64,000 nt of DNA, from the NCBI GenBank assembly GCA_003586115.2, contig QVOM02000042.1, forward strand, positions 72,709,447 through 72,773,446. The letters run 5' to 3'. The position numbers were made by a program, and so were the translations under genes. Positions 1 to 12,400 of this stretch are shown here, one piece after another (the stretch's first letter is position 1; the number at the start of each line of letters is the position of its first letter). Source of the stretch: Salvator merianae. Taxonomy: Eukaryota; Chordata; Lepidosauria; Squamata; Teiidae. The notes below the pieces were generated by a model. It was not told where the DNA came from. It made no database searches and was given only the letters and a program-made list of their open reading frames with translations.

Positions 1-444
1 GGAGGAGGGAGTATTTAGATTGTCAGAATTTACTGTATATTCGCACCTGCTATGTGGTAAACATCACTTTTATCAGTTGACCGAATCTGCAGACTGGCTT
101 GGGGCAAGAATTTCTACCTTGAATACCTTGGTTATCTCCATGTGCACATGATTAATTAAGAATTAATTCTGCATCTCCTGTTTGTATCCCAGGACAGAGT
201 GAGATGCCCTGTCCTAGGATACACAACCCATCCGAGGCTGGGACGAGTTGCTGTTGCCATGGGACAGGGCGGGGCTGTTTACATTGGGATGACCTGTCCC
301 CCGCCAGCCCCTGACACTTATTCCGAAGGCTGCACTAGCTTCAGAGGTGGTACTGGAGACTCTGAAAACAGGAATGAAAGTTCCTGGCCTTTGGAGTTCG
401 TGGGGGCCCTGTTTTGGTCATGTTCCCTATTGTACTGCTGAAAT

Positions 445-833
445 GCTCCAACTCTATCCTGGAAGAGCGGAGTGTGAGCTTTCCGCACATAGTCCGCTGT
501 TCCAGGACAGGTAGATAGCGTGCTGGTGAACCTCAGTGTAGATGTCTATTGGTAGAACATGATAGGGCACCAGTTTGGGTGCCTTATCCCCCTCTATGCT
601 CCATCTCGTGCAGATGGAGCATTCCACAAGGGATGGTGGGCAGAAGCCGGGTTCCTTAGACTTCTTTCTGGACTGGACCAGGACCCCTTGTGGAAATGGC
701 CTAAGAGAAAATTGTACTAGGATTCTGGTTTTTATTGCAATAGTTTTTTGTATGTTTTTGTAAGCCACCCTGGGATCCCTCACTATAGGGCGGGGTAGAA
801 ATTGAAATAATTAATAAATAAATAAATAAATAA
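445..833 (+). mobile_element. LINE (L2-like) 3' end with TAAA tail
   Basis: The last 120 bases read like the 3' terminus of a reptile L2-type LINE: a T-rich stretch, then 'gtaagccaccctgggatcc', a 'gggcggggtagaaat' block, and a (TAAA)n tail at 813-833. The 300 bases upstream are moderately GC-rich and may be the rest of the element, but I cannot place them in its ORF. The two short overlapping open frames on opposite strands here are chance. A SINE carrying an L2-type tail is the alternative. Confidence 0.5.
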
Positions 834-1233
834 CCATGTTGGATGCTGTTCAGATGATTTGGGGAAGTTAACTAGATTTCCAGAAAACAACAGGCCTCCT
901 TACAGGAGATATTTTCTGGTGGTTGAAGATAATCCTTCTCTGAATTGTTTATGCTGGAGTACATGCTTGAGGAGTATAACTGTTTGCATGGGGATAGTGC
1001 CTAATTGCTGGAGACATGAATATGTGATTCATGTGTGAAAATCACTGTATGTGTGTTTGGATATGAACAGGATGTGGAAGTCATGCTATGACTTAGCAAG
1101 TCACATGTGAGACTAAATTACTAATTAGTTATTGTTTTCCATTCTAGCTCATGTGTGTATAATGGTCATATATCACAGAAATACACATTTAAATTCAAGG
1201 ATAAATGCAAATGAAGAACAATAATAATTTTAC

Positions 1234-1626
1234 AGAACAAGTGATGATAAGCAGTAATAACTAAAAAATTGGAAAACCCTGAGAAATAGAAAGTTAATGG
1301 AGTGGTAGATGGAGTGATTGATTTTATGAGGGAAAAAGAATGAGATATATGGGACATGTGATATCGCAGTCAGTTGTATATGTGTGGCTAAGAGTTGTAA
1401 TCTACCTTCATCATAAAACAGGAAACACAGGAATACAAGGAATAATCAACATAATCTCTTATTTGGAAAGAAATGGAGTATAAAGGACAATCGAAGAGCC
1501 ACAAGGACTGATCTACTCATTTAGCGACAGGGGGAAGAGAGGCAGAGGTTACTTTCTCTTTGTAAACTCTCACTTACTATTGTATACTGCTTGAAAATTA
1601 ATAAAAAAAGAACAAGTGATGATAAG
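1234..1626 (+). mobile_element. 5'-truncated L1 insertion with 18-bp target-site duplication
   Basis: The 18-mer agaacaagtgatgataag occurs at 1234-1251 and again, without mismatch, at 1609-1626. Between them lies 357 bp ending in 'attaataaaaaaa', as expected for the 3' end of an L1. The first bases of the insert translate, through several stops, to a pattern like the end of L1 ORF2 (NWK followed by a KLMEW-like stretch). The structure fits a short, 5'-truncated insertion by target-primed reverse transcription. The perfect duplication suggests it is not very old, although the coding remnant is already broken. Confidence 0.7.
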
Positions 1627-1798
1627 TAATTGGTATACACTGAATATAGGTTGTCAAGCAGAAAGCACTTAACTAATATAATGATCCCTTGTATAACATC
1701 CATTGCCCTGTTTTGCTTTTACAGTCTCAGAAACTTTCTATAATATGATTAGGTCTTCGTAGCATCATAGACTTACTATGGTAGACTGGGTCACCCCT

Positions 1799-2149
1799 CT
1801 ATGGTGCCACTGACGTCTGTAGTATCACTGAGTTCTTGATGATCTGGACCTGCTTTGTACTGTGCCAGTGACTTACCCTGTTAAATTCTGTACAGTTAAT
1901 AAACTGGATCTCATCTCTGCAGTGCCAACATTCATAACCAGGTCCTTCATGAATGCCCTGACCCACAGTTTTCCCTAAGAGGTAGTTACTTGCATAACAC
2001 AGTTTTCCATAATGTTTGAGGGAACCCACAATTGTGTTAAACAAAGGATCGTATAGGGTTGGAACAATTTCATCATTTTTTAATGTTTTTTTTAAATCCA
2101 GTTGAATTCTTTCTGCCTCATAGGCTGTTCTATGTAGAACTGGTATCAA
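1799..2149 (-). other. Unrecognised 116-codon open frame
   Basis: This minus-strand frame stays open for 116 codons in AT-rich DNA. It has a basic N-terminal part, an aromatic and glycine-rich middle, and a Cys-x-x-Cys pair (CWHC). I recognise no domain, and no splice signals or polyadenylation site tie it to a gene. Other minus-strand frames follow it at 2130-2432 and 2461-2766, so a decayed retrogene or mobile-element ORF is possible. Chance is equally likely. Confidence 0.15.
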
Positions 2150-3930
2150 TTGGGCTTCTGTGTCTATTTTGTTTATTTATTCCACACACTTGAAATGTTA
2201 ACCCCTTTAAAAGAGAGTACAACAATCTATTTAAAATGGTCTGCCCCAAAGGTGCTTCCATTTTGAAGTTTCTTGGGCACAGAGCAAAGGTATTTAGAAG
2301 AAGGAGAGGGGCTGGCTGGATAAGGAATGGAAGTGAGTTTATTTGCTTTGCAACAGTTTCTGGAAATGCTCCCTTTGGGAAATAGCTAGACCATTTTATC
2401 ACAGCAACCTTGCAAAGCAGACTATACTGCAAGATTGCTGGACTGGCAGTGCTCTCTCCTTCATTTGTATAACATTCTGTGAAGATAAACTCTGAGGGTG
2501 GGAGTATATGGGAGAATTATGTATGTGTCTTTAAGCTTATTGAAAACAGTACGGGAAATAGGGACAATAAAATGAGTAAATACAGCCTGTACAGGAGAAA
2601 TGGGCTTCAAACTGGACTTTATCAGAAGGGAATTTGGGGCATGAGAACCATCACAAGAAAGAACAGATGGTGCTTTGTGAGAGCAGGTGAAAGTGGAAAA
2701 TAAATAACTCAAGTTCTTGACTGACAAAATTAGAAACAGAAATAGTTTATTACAAACAACTGACATCCCTAGATGGGAAAGAAACTACTCTAGCTTTATA
2801 AAATCTGTTACCTTTTCAGTTGTTTCAGCATAGCTCTTTTCATCTCTCTTTCGGTGAGATATTACTCAGGCTGACGCACTCAGGCTGAACATTTTACAGA
2901 GCAGGCTTCTTTCATCTATTAGTCATGTCTATCAGTCAAAAGAGAGAGAGACACCCAGCCCTTTGCATTCCTGTTGGTTAACTCCGCTTTTTCTGAACTG
3001 CCTGCATAGATTGTGACAGGAGCAAATACATTGCATTGACAGGCAGGATTCTTCCTTTAGGACATCCCCCTGGCATAAATTCTAACAACCAAAAGTGTAA
3101 AGACCGTTCAAGCTGTTGGGGGACACAACTAATACATATCTTGGCTTGTCAACTTGAAAGTTTATTTTGTTGCTACTAGTAGGTTTTTCTTTTTAACCGC
3201 TCTGGAATCTGTACAATACAAAATGTGTTTTATTTTCTGATTTCCCTCATCCCCAAACTATCTTTAAAAGAATGATATTTGAAAACAGCTGCTTCTCCCT
3301 CAAGAGGACAGAACTGAATCCATGAACAGCTGTAGAAGAAGCTTGTGGTTTACTTTTGCCTTGTCTCCAAATAGTTAAAGGCAGAGTTATCACAAGGGGG
3401 TGGTGGTCAGGAGTGACTTCATTGTATATTGTGCTTGTTTGAAGTAGATCTGTTGGATGGTTGCTGCCAGAGGAAGGGAAGGGAAGGGAAGTCTTTAAAT
3501 TTGCTTTCATTCTTTGATACTGGATCCCTGTAGAACACCTGGAAGCAAAATCCATGGTTTGCATTTGTTCGACTTTTGAAAGCAAATGCAATGCAAGACA
3601 GACAGTCGGTGGATAGAAGAGAATTGCTGAGCATAAAGAATGCACTGATAATCAAAGTCGTGCAGGCTATGTTTACCACCTGACCATTCCCCAAGCCAGG
3701 TAATTAGATACTTAACTAGTGCTACTACTTAATTATTATGATTTGATGGGGGGAAGAATAGAGCTTTGCTCTCAACTGGCCAAAGCAAGGATTTTTTTTT
3801 TTTTAATTGAGTTCATTACTTCGAAGTCAATTACTGATTTTGTATGGGGTTATACAGATTGAGATGAATAATCCTGCATTACTAAATCAAACCTGCATGC
3901 ACCTACTCTTCAAAAAATGTTTTTAAAGAA
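2150..3930. other. Non-coding stretch, no recognised feature
   Basis: AT-rich sequence with short unrelated open frames on both strands (for example minus 3247-3694, two overlapping frames, which is typical of chance). It has a small purine tract of GAAGG units near 3475-3490. I see no exon, RNA gene or complete repeat. Confidence 0.4.
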
Positions 3931-4170
3931 TAATGCCTGGTCAAAAGAGTTTGCACACCAAAATTTATTGTACCTTAAACATTGAAAGCAGCTGGACAAT
4001 TTCAGAGTAAATGTATCAGCCTATACAACTCCTAGACAATTAATTATGAATGATACTGTAGATATCTGGGAAGGTATCATAGTCAGTAATTCCTTCCTTC
4101 CTGTAAGAAATATTACTTGGGTTTAAGGTACAATGAATATTGGTGTGCAAACTCTTGTGACCTGGCATTA
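3931..4170. mobile_element. MITE with 50-bp terminal inverted repeats
   Basis: The left arm 3931-3980 and the right arm 4121-4170 are reverse complements at 46 of 50 positions. Both ends begin with TA followed by ATGCC, so TA may be the duplicated target, as for Tc1/mariner elements. The core contains agagtttgcacacca and attgtaccttaaac mirrored at the two ends. The 140-bp interior has no coding capacity. I know of no named family with this terminus. Confidence 0.8.
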
Positions 4171-5365
4171 CATCCCAATAACCTTGACCTCCAAATGCTG
4201 TGACCCGGTTCTCAGACTCAAAAGAAGACATTTTTCTATCAAAATGAAGAATTGATACCAATACTTTGTTTGTCACCATTTGTTAATCCTATCCTAGCAA
4301 TCAAAATCTGGGAATTTTGCCCAGTTGGGAGGACTCTGATACCATAGGATGTTAACAAGCCATCCCTTCAGTGCTCAAAGATTGTGTTATCTATTCCATG
4401 ACAACACTAATGGGCCTTGTTCCCATTAATTTGCAATTCATTTGGAATTTTATTCAGTGGTGGTACTTCTGCAAGTTACACAATTTTTTTTTAAGTCTCC
4501 AAAGCTTTTAGGGAATCTACATCAGTGAGAGAGACAGAGATAGTAGTGTATCTGGAAAAGTTGTTTGGTAATAGTACAGGGACTTCATATCTTTGGGGTT
4601 GGGGTTACCACAGCCATTTCCAGATGTTTTATCCAGCCACAACTTTGTGACTGCAGAGAAAATAGTAGTGTGCTATGAAAAGTAAATATATCAAAGTACT
4701 CAGTGAAAGATCTTTTCTTTCAGCGATGTCTTCTTGATTCATGTAATTATGTTGGAGATCTCATAGGAAGGGACTTAAATGTCCAATTATACCTGATGGA
4801 GAAACATTCTCTAATAACATTTTATCTTTACAGATATTGCCCCGTATTAACATTGTGAGTCATTAGATGTGTACCTGAAGCATTTGCTTGATGGTTTATG
4901 GGACCGATTGTGTCTCTTGGCAATCAGAATGCTGAATGAGCAGAATAAGGGGTCTTAATTCTATCCTGGGGCACTGTCCAGATGGGTGCTGGAAGATGCA
5001 GGATCTGGGGTGAGAGGCTGGGAGCTGCCCTAGGGGCAACAGACACGGCAAAGAAATTCCTCTTTTAGCTATATGGTTCCCATGGGGTACTTCTCAGATC
5101 CCTAGAAATGCAAACAGAAGTTGACCATTTTTGGTGTCTCTCCTCCTTGGTGCATCCACACGAGGGATATAGGCTTCACCCTGAGATTTGAAGATCCAGA
5201 ATCAATGATATGTTGCCTCTTTATTGGGCCGGATTGACATGGAGCCAATAGGCAGCTGGATCATGTGGACACGCAGCCCCCTGGACATCCTGTCATTTGG
5301 GCACAGAGCTTCCAGGTCATCTGCAGGGGATGCCTTGGATCCAGTGCAGCCTTTCTTTATTTAGA
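4171..5365. other. Non-coding stretch, no recognised feature
   Basis: Ordinary AT-rich intronic sequence. No open frame longer than about 60 codons, no inverted repeat and no identifiable repeat copy. Confidence 0.4.
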
Positions 5366-5508
5366 CCAGCAATAGTCAAATTATGGCTTTCCAAATGTGC
5401 TGGACTACAGCAGCACGGGCCTCAGGCACTGGCCAAACTGGCTGAGGATCATTGTAATTCAGCAACACCTGCTGGGCCATAGTTTGGGCACTTCCTGCTC
5501 TAGCTAAG
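5366..5508. repeat. Palindromic interspersed repeat (DNA-transposon remnant)
   Basis: An imperfect foldback: 'caaattatggctttccaa' near the left end pairs with 'gggccatagtttggg' near the right end, and 'ctggactacag' with 'gtaattcagcaa'. The layout matches a common reptile repeat whose two ends read like 'ggccctccagatgt...ggactacaa' in opposite orientation. A related copy is at 17050-17215. The class is uncertain; a hAT-derived MITE is my guess. Confidence 0.5.
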
Positions 5509-5728
5509 ATGCAGTGATCTGGTCATATCTACCTAATTTGCTTTCTCATAGGAATGAACCTGAAATTCCATTATCCAAGGCCAATAGTAATGAATATCTT
5601 ATATTTGATGAATGAACCTATTCTTTAAACTTGGGCTATGTTAGTTATTTTAAGAAAGTCTATAGAACTGTTTATGGTTATTGAATTTGACAGACTAATA
5701 TTTCTTTTTGTCTCTTTCTGCCTCTGAC

Positions 5729-5940
5729 TAGGATGTCATTGATATACAATGAAAAAAGACCTCTGGGATGGTTTAGAGACAGTTCACAGGTGGCATTGCT
5801 CACATGCCAGTCTGCCCCTCTTCGTCTCATGAACATTCTAGACCAGAAAAGGTGGATCTGAGATAGGAGCAAAAGAGTCACATGCTACTGTCTCTAAGAT
5901 GTTTTTGAGCCACTTTTTTGCTACATGTAAACACAGCATA
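5729..5940. mobile_element. MITE, hAT-like terminus, copy 1 of 3
   Basis: The right end read in reverse (tatgctgtgtttacatgt, then a lightly T-poor spacer and 'cttagagacag') corresponds to the left end and to the copy at 26917-27140. The shared internal blocks are 'gatggtttagagacag', 'ccagtctgcccc' and 'agaaaaggtggat'. The length, 212 bp, is close to the 224 bp of the third copy. No coding capacity. Confidence 0.6.
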
Positions 5941-7164
5941 GTTTATTGTTTTGTTTTTTAAAAATGGCTTCTTGGCAGGCCTCCATCAAGTGAGTTAGTG
6001 GATGGCACAGATGCTCTCTTCATTCATAGGCATGGAACAATTTTGCAGCATTAATCTTGTGTTCGATAGCAGCTGGCCCACTCATATCACAGAAGAGTCA
6101 GCTGGCTCAAAGCATGCATTTTGAAGGTTTGTGTGTGTGGGGGGGATTTCAAATTTAGATAGTAAATTATTTGTACAGTAGGGTAATGCAATCAGATGAA
6201 GAAGGGAATTTTTTTTTAGTCTTAATTTTTTTTGCCAGAGGTTTGGGATAAAGTGCGCCTGATATTTTTTTAAAGAATAAATTACTGAATGATGTCTGAA
6301 GATTATTTGTCTTCAATATAAGAATTTTCATGAGTCATCCATGCTGATTTTTTACCTGTAGCATTCCCACACATTGCTATCTTTGTATGCATCCACGCTG
6401 GAATATTGAAGCTGTTACACAACTTGAATAGTGAACATTTTAATTTTGGCATGCAAAATGCAAGCAGTTTTTCAATTATTTTGAGAACAGAATCCGTAAG
6501 AACTTCTCTGAAAATATTTGTACTGAAACGCTGGCACGTAGATTTAGATTGTAAATGAAATCGGTCCAGTGTAGGCAGATCTAGTGGTTGAGGGTGAAGA
6601 ATCTGTGCAAAAAACTAATGCTGGACTCAGCTTAAGTGCACGTGGACTTTCTCCCTCTCTGCTATTGTTTTTCCCACTTCTTCTCTCTCTTCTGTTTGCT
6701 TTTCAAGGCTCAAATTGACAGGCCATGTTTGACTCTTGAAAAGCGTATAATGCTGAACCAGGAAGGAGAAAAGAACACCAACTTGCCCCTGCATTTTTGT
6801 GTACCTTTGAAGGAGGAAAGGTGAAAAATTCACTTCCCATTTTATGATTAAAGGGACCGCATGAGGAGAGACCAAGGAAAGGGCTCCACTTGCTGGAGAC
6901 AAAGCCCTCAGCAGCATTACAGTGCCCAAAGTAGAGTCATCCCAGTTTTACATACCAGGCTTTTGCTTTAAGTGTCTGGTGAAATGAAACTTCCCTTGCA
7001 TAAGGTGATGCTGCATTTAATGAAAATGCAGTATAAAATCTATTGCTGACAGTGGCAACCAACAGGGGACATGACACTGTGATCACTTCCCTGATGCAAA
7101 TTGACACAACATAGTGGTTTCCTGGGTTGGAACTTCAGCACTGAAGGAGGAAGAACCACATAAA
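5941..7164. other. Non-coding stretch, no recognised feature
   Basis: AT-rich, with a G-run near 6140 and pyrimidine-rich sequence near 6650-6700 that opens short frames on both strands. I see no gene or complete repeat. Confidence 0.4.
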
Positions 7165-7375
7165 TTATTTAAAGTGTCACAGAGTTGTACTTGACTCCTG
7201 AGGACTCCATTAATAGATCCTTGCAGAACTCTTGGGAACAATGCAGAAACCATTGCTTGCTTCTGGATTTTTTTGTGATTTCCTATGTATTTCTAGGTGG
7301 CCTCCCATTCAAATACTAACCAGGCTTGACTCTGCTTAACTTCTAACTAAGGTCAGCTGGGGCAGCCTAAATGCT
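7165..7375 (-). mobile_element. 5S-rRNA-derived SINE, copy 1
   Basis: Bases 7294-7370, reverse-complemented, align with the second half of vertebrate 5S rRNA: 'cctggttagtatttgaatg' followed by 'ggaggccacct', and 'taagcagagtcaagcctgg' just before. The gene is too diverged to be a functional 5S gene, having lost the A-box side and several conserved bases. The rest (7165-7293) matches the body of the copy at 54965-55200, ending in a tail 'cctcaggagtcaagtacaac'. The 5S-type internal promoter would be the original Pol III promoter. Confidence 0.7.
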
Positions 7376-10300
7376 GTGGCACTTAGGACTATTTTGAATT
7401 ATAAGAATAATTTAAAGCTATTGGCTATTTATCCTGTGAAGTCATGAAAATCTCATTGCATCAGTGCTGCTTCTGTAGATTTCTTAGTGAATACTGAGGG
7501 TTAAACTCTCTTTGTCACTGAAGACAATATGGGTGTCAACTTAAGTTATTGCATGTGTAACAGAGTTCAAAAGCACATGGTAAATGTTTGCCTTCTTGCA
7601 GGCAGATGGATTGTACAGCATCTCAAGCTGCGTTAAGAATAAAAAGCACATTTCTCATATAAACATGTTACAACTTCTACAGCCAGGCTGAAGAGGGCAA
7701 TAAATGAAGCTTTTCCATACCTACCTCAATTCCGAGATGCTCCAGCAAGGGAGAATCTGATATAGTTGTACTTTTCCAAGAGCCTGGAGTGCTATAGATA
7801 GTCTTTTGTTTAGTTCAATCATATTTTGCTTGCTTGCTCGCTCATTCATTCATTCATTCATTCTGTGGGCCAGTTCTTGAGACAATACAAATGTGTATTC
7901 TGTCAGGGCTGGCCTTAATCCAAGGGTTTGATTCCTGGCAGCAGTAATGAATGGCTGTGAAACAGTGTTTTGTTGGCAGTAAAGACAGTTTTTCCATCCA
8001 GATTTATAGACATGCGTGGTTTATGTGGCCAGGTGCTTAAACCTTGTCAGTTCCTAGGGACCATTTTCTGGTAGATGACAGGTTTAGTTTTTTGCAGGAG
8101 GTGCTATAAGATGTCTAGAGGAATGATGACAACCTCAGGCATGTGATAAGAATTAAACATAGACACATACACAGAGAATAGAAAATTCCATGCATAGCTA
8201 ATTCCTAGGAATTTGAAATATTTTTTCCAGACTTGGATTATAGATGTAAAACCAAAGATTCCTGGTAGGTAACCAGATTCTCTAGCACTTAAATGCTGTT
8301 TCTGGGTTTCTTAGAGGCCACTGTCACACTTTGGTTTTACCCAGAAGAGCTGTTCTTATATTCAGAAATTCAAATTAACACTGGTTCTAAGAATCTTCTG
8401 CTTGAACAGCAAAATATAAATTGAAAAGTAATGGTAATGTTTCCTCCCTTTATTATATTCGCTATTCAGGACTTTGCCTAAGGGGCACAGGACTGCATTC
8501 TGTTTTTATGTTATGAACCTAGTAAGGTGCACTTATGTGGAACAAATAAAGCATGACTGGCTCAGAGCCCCCCGCCCCCCCAAATTGTTTTTATGCCTGA
8601 ACAGAGATTTAAATGCAAGTCTTTGAGGTCTATATCCAGTACCCCATACTGGATCTCCACGGATATTCCTTCTTAAGTGTGGATAGTCTTGTATAGTCAT
8701 GCAGTTTCTCTAAAATATAAATATGTATTAATTAGAGAATTTATACTTCACTGTTCTGCTGGGTGTGCATGTTCTGGGGCATCATCCATCAATTAAAACA
8801 GTGTATGGCCATGGTAAAGCAAGAATCAAAAAGGCAGAATGGTGCAGTGGGCAGGCTGAGAAAGAGTACAGGGTCTGTAAGGCAGAGTCATCCCTTGTGT
8901 AATGTGGTTTTGTATAACGAGCTCAAAAAAATGTGAAGTCCAATCCTGAATTTTGTTAACAAGGTGATTTTGACCTCTGAGACTCCATTAGAATGGGCTT
9001 TCCTTCTACTGCTCCATTGACTTACTAATAGTCTGAGCTTCCACTCCATAGTGCAGTGGTTGAGTGGATCTTTTCTCTGGAAGCCATTGAGTTACACTGG
9101 TGAACAGACCTCAGTATTCGTGGTTTGTGGGAATCAAACCCTAGTATTATACAGTGCAAAGGATTACTGTTCACTGCACCCAAGACATTGAGAGCTCTGA
9201 AGATTATCAGTAACACTTTTAATATTCAGTGTAGTTCCCATGTATGGGTTTTTTTGCATATTGAACTTTGATTATAATCACCTTTTACCTATACCTTCAC
9301 TGAATTTTGGCATGAACATTGGTCATTTTCCATGTGGTATTTCTTCCTGCTTGGAGATAACCTCTCTGGTTCTTGGAATTATCAGTTTCTAATACCTTTA
9401 ATTGCAAAAAATTAAACACGTGTGAATTATTTTTCTTACTTTGTTTTCTGTTAGAGATGTTAAAAACTGGGTTCTACATGAGCTGGTTCTTCGTAAACAT
9501 CAGGGGCTTGTGAGACTTACTATTGGACTGAATCATTCCTAAAGTTTGGGGTTTGATCCAGTTTGTGTCTTTACACATTTGCCAAGAACCAGTTTGTCCA
9601 GTTTGTCGTCTCTCCCTTCTCCGGTCATGTATGCTTGATCTAAGTGCTGTCCTGTGCCATGTCATGCTACTACCACCTCTGAGAATCCTTTCAACTTGCA
9701 GGGAACCCCCTCATGCTTACTTGAGCCTTCTGACAATGAAGGGCTACAGGTCCTCCCAGAAGACCAAGGGCAAAGATGTGTGTGGCTCCAGTTCTTAGAA
9801 GATCTCAAATGTGAAGAACTGAAAGGCCTCAGTTGTGACCCAGCCTGCCTTGCCTGGCGGTTAAGTCTAACTCATGTGTTCTAAGAAGGGCATGAGTCTA
9901 TAAGTGCAAGGGGGAGGTTGGCATGAAGGGGAACGGGAGAGGCTGTGGGAGTGAGGAGGCAGTTCATCAAACCCAAACCTGTTTGTTTGAATCATCTAGC
10001 TGGTTCTGTTTTGGGGGTGGGGGGGTTGATTGGTCACCGGTTCAGGTTAGTTACAAACCGAAACAGGCAAAATCTAGTTTGAAATGTCTTTAGTTTTTAT
10101 CCTGCTAATGTTAGCAGTGATGAAATGATCTTTATCCTCAGGATAAAATTTGGAAGACAGGACATGAAAAAAATAGATTATTGGGGAAAGAAAAGAAACC
10201 TGAGTTATTCTGTAGCTTAAGAAAACACCTAGAATGGGAAGAGTACAAGGAGAGGCAAATCCAAAGATTGCTAATCTTTTGTCATTCTACATGGAAAAAT

Positions 10301-11480
10301 TCTTAGTCTTAGTTTCTCTTACGTTGTAGTGTATTGTATATTTTTCTATGTTTCTATTTGTATTTTGCATATTCTGATGAAATGGTTGCCGCAGATGACA
10401 AGTTGTTCATGTACATGAATTTAAAGGTTTTCCTGTGTATTATGTCCAAAACAAAGCTTAAAGAAGATTTGGAGTGACATTTAAAACTCTGGTTCTGCAT
10501 CATTAAAGGTGGTCAGGCTACAGGACCATTCCTCCATGTAAGCCTTGGTGACAATTGTTATTGAACATCCAGATGCCAATTTTGAACTTTATCCCGTTAC
10601 TGGCTGTCAGTTTTATTATCCTCAGAAATGCACTGTTTCCTTACATCCCCTAGTTAAATGTGGTTGGTGAAACTAGCATTTAAATCCACACCATAGCCCC
10701 TAACTGAATGCAATATATTGTTGTTGATTAGAAAAAGGAAAGATTTATTGCATTTAATAAACACTCACGTTATATCTGTTAAATTGTGTATGTACTCAGC
10801 AGCTGCTTCTGAGTACATAAGAAGTGTCCCATTGGATATGACCCATGCTCCATGTAGTTCAGCAGTTTGTTCTCACAACGGTCAACCATCTGCACAGGGA
10901 AGCTCACCAGCAGAACATGAGCACACAGTTTGCCCTGCTTCAGTCTCCTGGCAGCTCACCTCCAGAGGCACAGTACCTCCTGTTCCCATCAGGGCTAATA
11001 GCTTTCTGATTGTTCGCATGTGGAAAGAGAATTTCGCAGCTGTAATGATACACTGCTGTTGCAGCAAATGCTAAAACACAGAGTATTGATCTAATGTCTA
11101 GACAATGTGTGATAATTCCAGATGTGCTTTATGCTGGTCAATTGATAAATTGTGGAATAAATAAGTGAAGTCTGGATGCAGTCCTAGTTAACTGCACAAT
11201 TCAACGTGCTGATCTTCATCTTATGGATTCTATATGATTGCAACACATGAGGGACAGAAGATCTCAATTACTTTCTTCTTTATTTTCTATCCCAATGTAT
11301 TTTGGTGGCTAGACACTCTTCAACATCATATTAAAACTTAGGTAAATAAGAAGTTGTTAAAATATAAACATAACGATTGTGAATATTTAAGAAATACTTA
11401 TAGTAGCAAATATTTTTGTAGCGATGGATAAGGGCAGGTGGGTTATTCCTAGTTTGGAATAATACTTCAATGCCTTTCAG
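7376..11480. other. Non-coding stretch with a short CATT microsatellite
   Basis: Four kilobases without a supported gene. There is a (TTGC)n/(CATT)n microsatellite at about 7827-7863. The several 60-118 codon frames at 9474-11074 overlap each other on both strands and look like chance. Weak Tigger-like words ('cagtattcgtggtttg') occur near 9112 but no element ends could be defined. Confidence 0.4.
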
Positions 11481-12179
11481 CTACAACAAATGCTACAGTA
11501 TTAAAGAATTACTTCTGGAAAATGAGTGAAGATGGAGCTTTATGAAATTCCAGAACTAAACAAAGACAATCAAAAGCTAATTGAGGGGTGTTAAAAATTC
11601 CATGTTGCAATGCACCCTTAGAAATAATGGAGGAAATGGTGCAGAGGTTTGATACTGTCGGCATCACTTCTTACTCCAGTACAAACCCATACATCATTTC
11701 CTCAAAGTCTCACCAAAGAGAAGTTGCACTTATTTAAAGATTTATATCATTGGGTGGCATCCTGACTAACTTTATTTTAGAACAATTTTGCCACCACTGT
11801 CTGTCATGGCTGACATATTCCTAACTGAAGCATTTCCTAAATGATTCTGATAAAATATGTCATCAGGGCACTTACACCATTTGAAAATAATGATAGAAAA
11901 AGCAACAGACTACTTGATTTGTTAGTATTTGTGATATATAAAACATTACAAGAAACAAAATGGTTTTAGAAAATCCTGGGAAACAGAATAAAATATCACT
12001 TTATTCCCATAAAAAAATGGGAAGATCTTTTAAGTAACCAGTTATTCTTTTGCAAGGCAGCAAGAATCAAATGAATTTCACTAAAAAATATCCTGTAAAT
12101 GGGGTAAAACCTCCGCACAGTTGAGCCATATCTTTAATCCTGTATCCTTGCAATATTGGTATTGTGGTATAGACTAAGG

Positions 12180-12400
12180 ACACTATTTTCATCTGTGATG
12201 GAAATGTGGCAGATTATGTCTTTTTGGAAAAAATACAAGAAGTTCTAAGAATAATACAAGAAGACAGATTTCATATCAGAAATATGTTTGTTCATGGCAT
12301 TTCAGGGAAAAATAAACAAATAAAAGCCAAAGATGTATTAAAGTTTATGTTAGCAGTGAACAAACTTGCAATTTCTCAAAATTGGAAACTTCATTGAACT
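12180..12400 (+). pseudogene. L1 ORF2 C-terminal remnant
   Basis: The 63-codon frame at 12206-12397 ends with NKLAISQNWKLH, matching the AIxxNWK motif near the end of L1 ORF2. It is preceded by a degraded His/Cys-type stretch (CDGN, replacing the usual WWECP) and an FLEKIQEVL helix in the right place. Related but heavily stop-ridden sequence seems to extend upstream to about 11500. This is an old LINE fragment on the same strand as PSD3, not an exon: the flanks carry no acceptor or donor in frame with the gene. Confidence 0.6.

Noticed and set aside
3247..3694. Two overlapping minus-strand frames (132 and 91 codons)
   Set aside because: They are different frames of the same DNA, with no domain, no start context and no splicing evidence.
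7294..7370. Functional 5S rRNA gene
   Set aside because: Only the second half of 5S is present, with many differences, and a shared SINE body follows. The copy at 54965-55200 shows the same structure.
12206..12397. A small host exon or gene
   Set aside because: The AISQNWK ending and the preceding helix match L1 ORF2, and no splice sites in phase with PSD3 are present.
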